A stretch of 7,414 nt of DNA from Anaerolineae bacterium (GTDB taxonomy: Bacteria > Chloroflexota > Anaerolineae > Aggregatilineales > UBA2796): positions 1 to 7,414 of the forward strand of contig JADZBY010000664.1 of NCBI GenBank assembly GCA_020851855.1, in the 5' to 3' direction. Every line of letters begins with the position of its first letter. Position 1 is the stretch's first letter. Shown in pieces: positions 5,993 through 7,414 of this stretch. Under the pieces are notes generated by a model. It saw nothing but the letters and a program-made list of their open reading frames with translations, ran no database searches and was not told where the DNA came from. The position numbers and the translations under genes were made by a program.

Positions 5993-6697
5993 TCATCGCG
6001 CCGCGTCGTCGCCGTCAAAGACGCAGGGCAGGGTCAGGGCGCTGGCGTCGACGAGCGTGATGCGCCCCAGGTCGCTCCTCACCGCCCCGACCCTCTCCAG
6101 GCGGGCCAGATGGCGCGTCACCGTCTCGCGCACCGTGCCCGACAGCATGGCCAGCTTCTCGTGGGTCAATGTGACGACCGTGTGTTTGCCGTCCGGCTCC
6201 GCGTTTGCCAGCAGGTGATGGTTGATCCGGTCGCCGACGCTCCACGTGCCCAGGCTCTCGGTCAGCCGGGCGAGGTGATCGAGGCGCTGGCTGTAGATTC
6301 GCATCAGCGCCGACGACAACAGCGCATCCTGCCCGCCCAGGCGCTCCAGCGCGTCTTGCGGCAGGACGAAAAGCGTCACCTCGTCCAGCGCCTGCGCCGT
6401 GGCCGGGTTGTGGTCCATGTGAAAGAGCGGGCAACTGCCGAAGCACTTGCCACGATTGACCAGACAGATGGCCTGAATCCGCCCGTTCAACGACTGCTTG
6501 ATGATCTTCACCCGGCCTTCTGCGACAAACCACAACCCGCCGGGCGGCTCGCCTTCCAGGAAAATGAGCTGCCCCGGCGCGTAGGTATGCCGGACCAGGG
6601 CGGCGGCGATGCGCTCCAGCTGCGCTTCGGGCATCGTCCGGAAGGCAGCCAGCCGGAGTATCTCAGAAACCTGGACGGGACTCTGACCTGTGTCCAT
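5993..6697 (-). CDS. Crp/Fnr family transcription regulator, second paralogue
   Basis: A 234-residue regulator with the same layout as its neighbour: sensor barrel about 15-115 ('GEPPGGLWFVAEGRVKII' at 49-66), dimer helix about 120-148, winged helix about 152-218. The recognition helix 'THEKLAMLSGTVRETVTRHLARLE' has Arg190, Glu191 and Arg195, as in CRP. The pocket reads 'GKCFGSCPLFHMDHNPATAQAL' in part, with 'NPATA' where CRP has its cAMP-binding Arg-Ser, a signature I associate with Chloroflexota and Deinococcus Crp-like proteins. Cys78, Cys85 and Cys89 cluster in this loop, which is unusual and could sense redox or metal (inference). ATG 6697 has only a weak ribosome binding site. The stop is 88 bp from the next regulator's start, with a promoter between, so the two genes may be partly independent units. 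Confidence 0.92.
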   Translation of the reverse strand: MDTGQSPVQVSEILRLAAFRTMPEAQLERIAAALVRHTYAPGQLIFLEGEPPGGLWFVAEGRVKIIKQSLNGRIQAICLVNRGKCFGSCPLFHMDHNPATAQALDEVTLFVLPQDALERLGGQDALLSSALMRIYSQRLDHLARLTESLGTWSVGDRINHHLLANAEPDGKHTVVTLTHEKLAMLSGTVRETVTRHLARLERVGAVRSDLGRITLVDASALTLPCVFDGDDAAR

Positions 6698-6732
6698 GCG
6701 ACTGCGCCATCGCTCGGTGGAGTGTTGCGCTG

Positions 6733-6762
6733 AGTATAGTACAGGATGGCCAGTCGTTTCCA
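6733..6762 (-). promoter_or_regulatory. Probable promoter of the second Crp-type gene
   Basis: Minus strand TGGAAA (6762-6757, 4 of 6 to the -35), an 18-base spacer, TATACT (6738-6733, 5 of 6 to the -10). A start near 6726 leaves about 29 bases of leader before ATG 6697. A lone TGTGA half-site lies further up near 6778-6782; its partner half is not conserved. Confidence 0.45.
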
Positions 6763-6802
6763 GAAGTCAGGGCAGGGTCACAGGACAATCGCGTCAAGAC
6801 AT

Positions 6803-6859
6803 CCTCACCCCCAGCCCCTCTCCATGCTGGGTGCTGGGTCTTCGCAGATAAGCATGGAG
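6803..6859. repeat. REP-like core with attached hairpin
   Basis: CCTCACCCCCAGCCCCTCTCC (6803-6823) is another copy of the intergenic core. Its end starts a stem: CTCCATGCT (6820-6828) pairs perfectly with AGCATGGAG (6851-6859) over a 22-base loop. An inverted partner of the core, GGAGAGGGGGTGGG, occurs at 7012-7025. Confidence 0.5.
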
Positions 6860-6869
6860 CGCACCGCCC

Positions 6870-6968
6870 GGACCTGAAGGTCCAGGCTGAACCTACGAAG
6901 CCCTGGCGGGCTAAGGGCGTATTCCAGCCCGTCAGGGCTTTGCAGACTCAGCCCGGCGCTTCAGCGCC
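6870..6968. repeat. 99-bp structured near-palindrome
   Basis: Two 43-base arms (6870-6912 and 6926-6968) are inverted copies, 33 of 43 positions identical, around a 13-base centre. The inner stem is AAGCCCTGGCGGGCT (6898-6912) against AGCCCGTCAGGGCTT (6926-6940), with one mismatch. Each outer end carries its own mini-hairpin: GGACC-TGAA-GGTCC (6870-6883) and GGCGC-TTCA-GCGCC (6955-6968). Four of the differences between the arms are compensated within the mini-hairpins, so pairing is kept. It contains no gene; it could be a dispersed non-autonomous repeat or a structured RNA/DNA element. Copy number in the genome cannot be seen here. Confidence 0.65.
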
Positions 6969-6989
6969 AGGCGCGCCGGACGATCCGCG

Positions 6990-7414
6990 CTAATATCTGA
7001 AACTCCACGTTGGAGAGGGGGTGGGCGCAAGGGCGGGCCGGGCCAGCAGCCAGAGGCCGATCAGCCCCATGAACATCTGCGCGCTGAGCTGAGGCGCGTA
7101 GCCGCCCGCCGCCAGCAGCACAAGCGCCATCCCGACCGGGTCGCCGCGCCGCATGGCCACGATCACCGTGACGCCCACCAGCCACACGCTGACGGCATAG
7201 AGCGGCCAGGGCAGGTACAGCGTCAGGCCCGTGGACCAGATGGCCATCACGCCGGCCATCGACGGCGAGGCGAGGTACATGATGGCGAAGAACAGCGCGG
7301 GCAACGACGCGGCCAGCCAGACCCGCCGCGATGCCGGGCGACCGGCGGCCATCCACAGGGCGACCGGGCTGAGCACGACGAAGAACTCGCCCAGGTAAAA
7401 GCACACGTCGGCCA
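6990..7414 (-). CDS. Integral membrane protein, 5' end outside window
   Basis: The last 140 residues of a minus-strand gene that enters from the right edge; a GTG at 7406 is not needed as a start because the frame is open to the edge. Hydrophobic segments at about 4-23, 31-49, 52-68, 70-87, 92-105 and 108-124 indicate five or six membrane helices, separated by short loops ('GRPASRR' at 24-30, 'MRRGD' at 87-91). It ends just after the last helix with a Pro-rich tail 'RPALAPTPSPTWSFRY'. The final 11 codons coincide with the REP-like repeat at 7012-7025 and its hairpin, so the tail is probably repeat-derived. I do not recognise the family; a glycosyltransferase-like or polytopic hypothetical protein is possible. 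The other open frame over this stretch, rich in Arg, Ala and Gly, looks like an artefact. Confidence 0.7.
   Translation of the reverse strand, partial: ADVCFYLGEFFVVLSPVALWMAAGRPASRRVWLAASLPALFFAIMYLASPSMAGVMAIWSTGLTLYLPWPLYAVSVWLVGVTVIVAMRRGDPVGMALVLLAAGGYAPQLSAQMFMGLIGLWLLARPALAPTPSPTWSFRY
7003..7025. repeat. REP-like core at the 3' end of the membrane-protein gene
   Basis: GGAGAGGGGGTGGG (7012-7025) is the inverted form of the core at 6803-6823. It overlaps a small perfect hairpin, CTCCA-CGT-TGGAG (7003-7015). The copy sits inside the last codons of the membrane-protein gene. Confidence 0.4.

Noticed and set aside
6110..6733. Plus-strand open frame of 207 codons opposite the second Crp-type gene
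   Set aside because: Antisense shadow of a complete Crp-family gene with helix-turn-helix and sensor domains.
1..7414. CRISPR array, tRNA, rRNA or insertion-sequence transposase
   Set aside because: No regularly spaced direct repeats, no cloverleaf or rRNA sequence, and no transposase motif on either strand; the repeats present are inverted and dispersed.

Overview
The window is GC-rich, densely coded DNA carrying six to seven genes. The codon style, a Crp-family regulator with the 'NPATA' signature, a small SpoIIAA-like/STAS-like protein, and intergenic repeats of the type CCTCACCCC(T/C)(G/A)GCCCC suggest a Chloroflexota bacterium, perhaps of the Anaerolineae. This is inference from general familiarity, not a database match.

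Left part (1-3066, minus strand): an operon read right to left from an extended -10 promoter (TGTTATAAT) near 3105-3113. It encodes (i) an unrecognised, largely helical protein of about 349 residues, (ii) a P-loop ATPase of the BrxC/BrxD-like family (DUF2791), and (iii) a second, divergent ATPase of the same family that runs off the left edge and carries a small SH3/Tudor-like N-terminal extension. The tight spacing (5 bp, then 29 bp) indicates co-expression. No methyltransferase, PglZ-type phosphatase or helicase is visible, so this is a BREX-like ATPase module that may be part of an undescribed system continuing to the left.

Middle (3067-4928): a 407-bp divergent intergenic region contains a REP-like inverted pair and a good sigma-70 promoter for a plus-strand aldo/keto reductase. 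The reductase converges on a 142-residue SpoIIAA-like protein. The two stop codons sit in the opposite arms of one perfect 7-bp hairpin.

Right part (4929-6762, minus strand): two Crp/Fnr-family regulators in tandem. Both have a CRP-type recognition helix (R-E-x3-R), but neither has an obvious cAMP-binding arginine. A near-perfect CRP-type site (TGTGA-N6-TCACT) lies between them, centred 41.5 bp upstream of a predicted start site for the downstream regulator. A second, longer dyad (TGACGTG-N8-CACGTCA) lies upstream of the SpoIIAA-like gene. Together these suggest a small regulatory cascade.

Right edge (6763-7414): a cluster of structured repeats, including a 99-bp near-palindrome with compensatory changes, followed by the 3' part of a minus-strand integral membrane protein whose last 11 codons lie inside a repeat motif.
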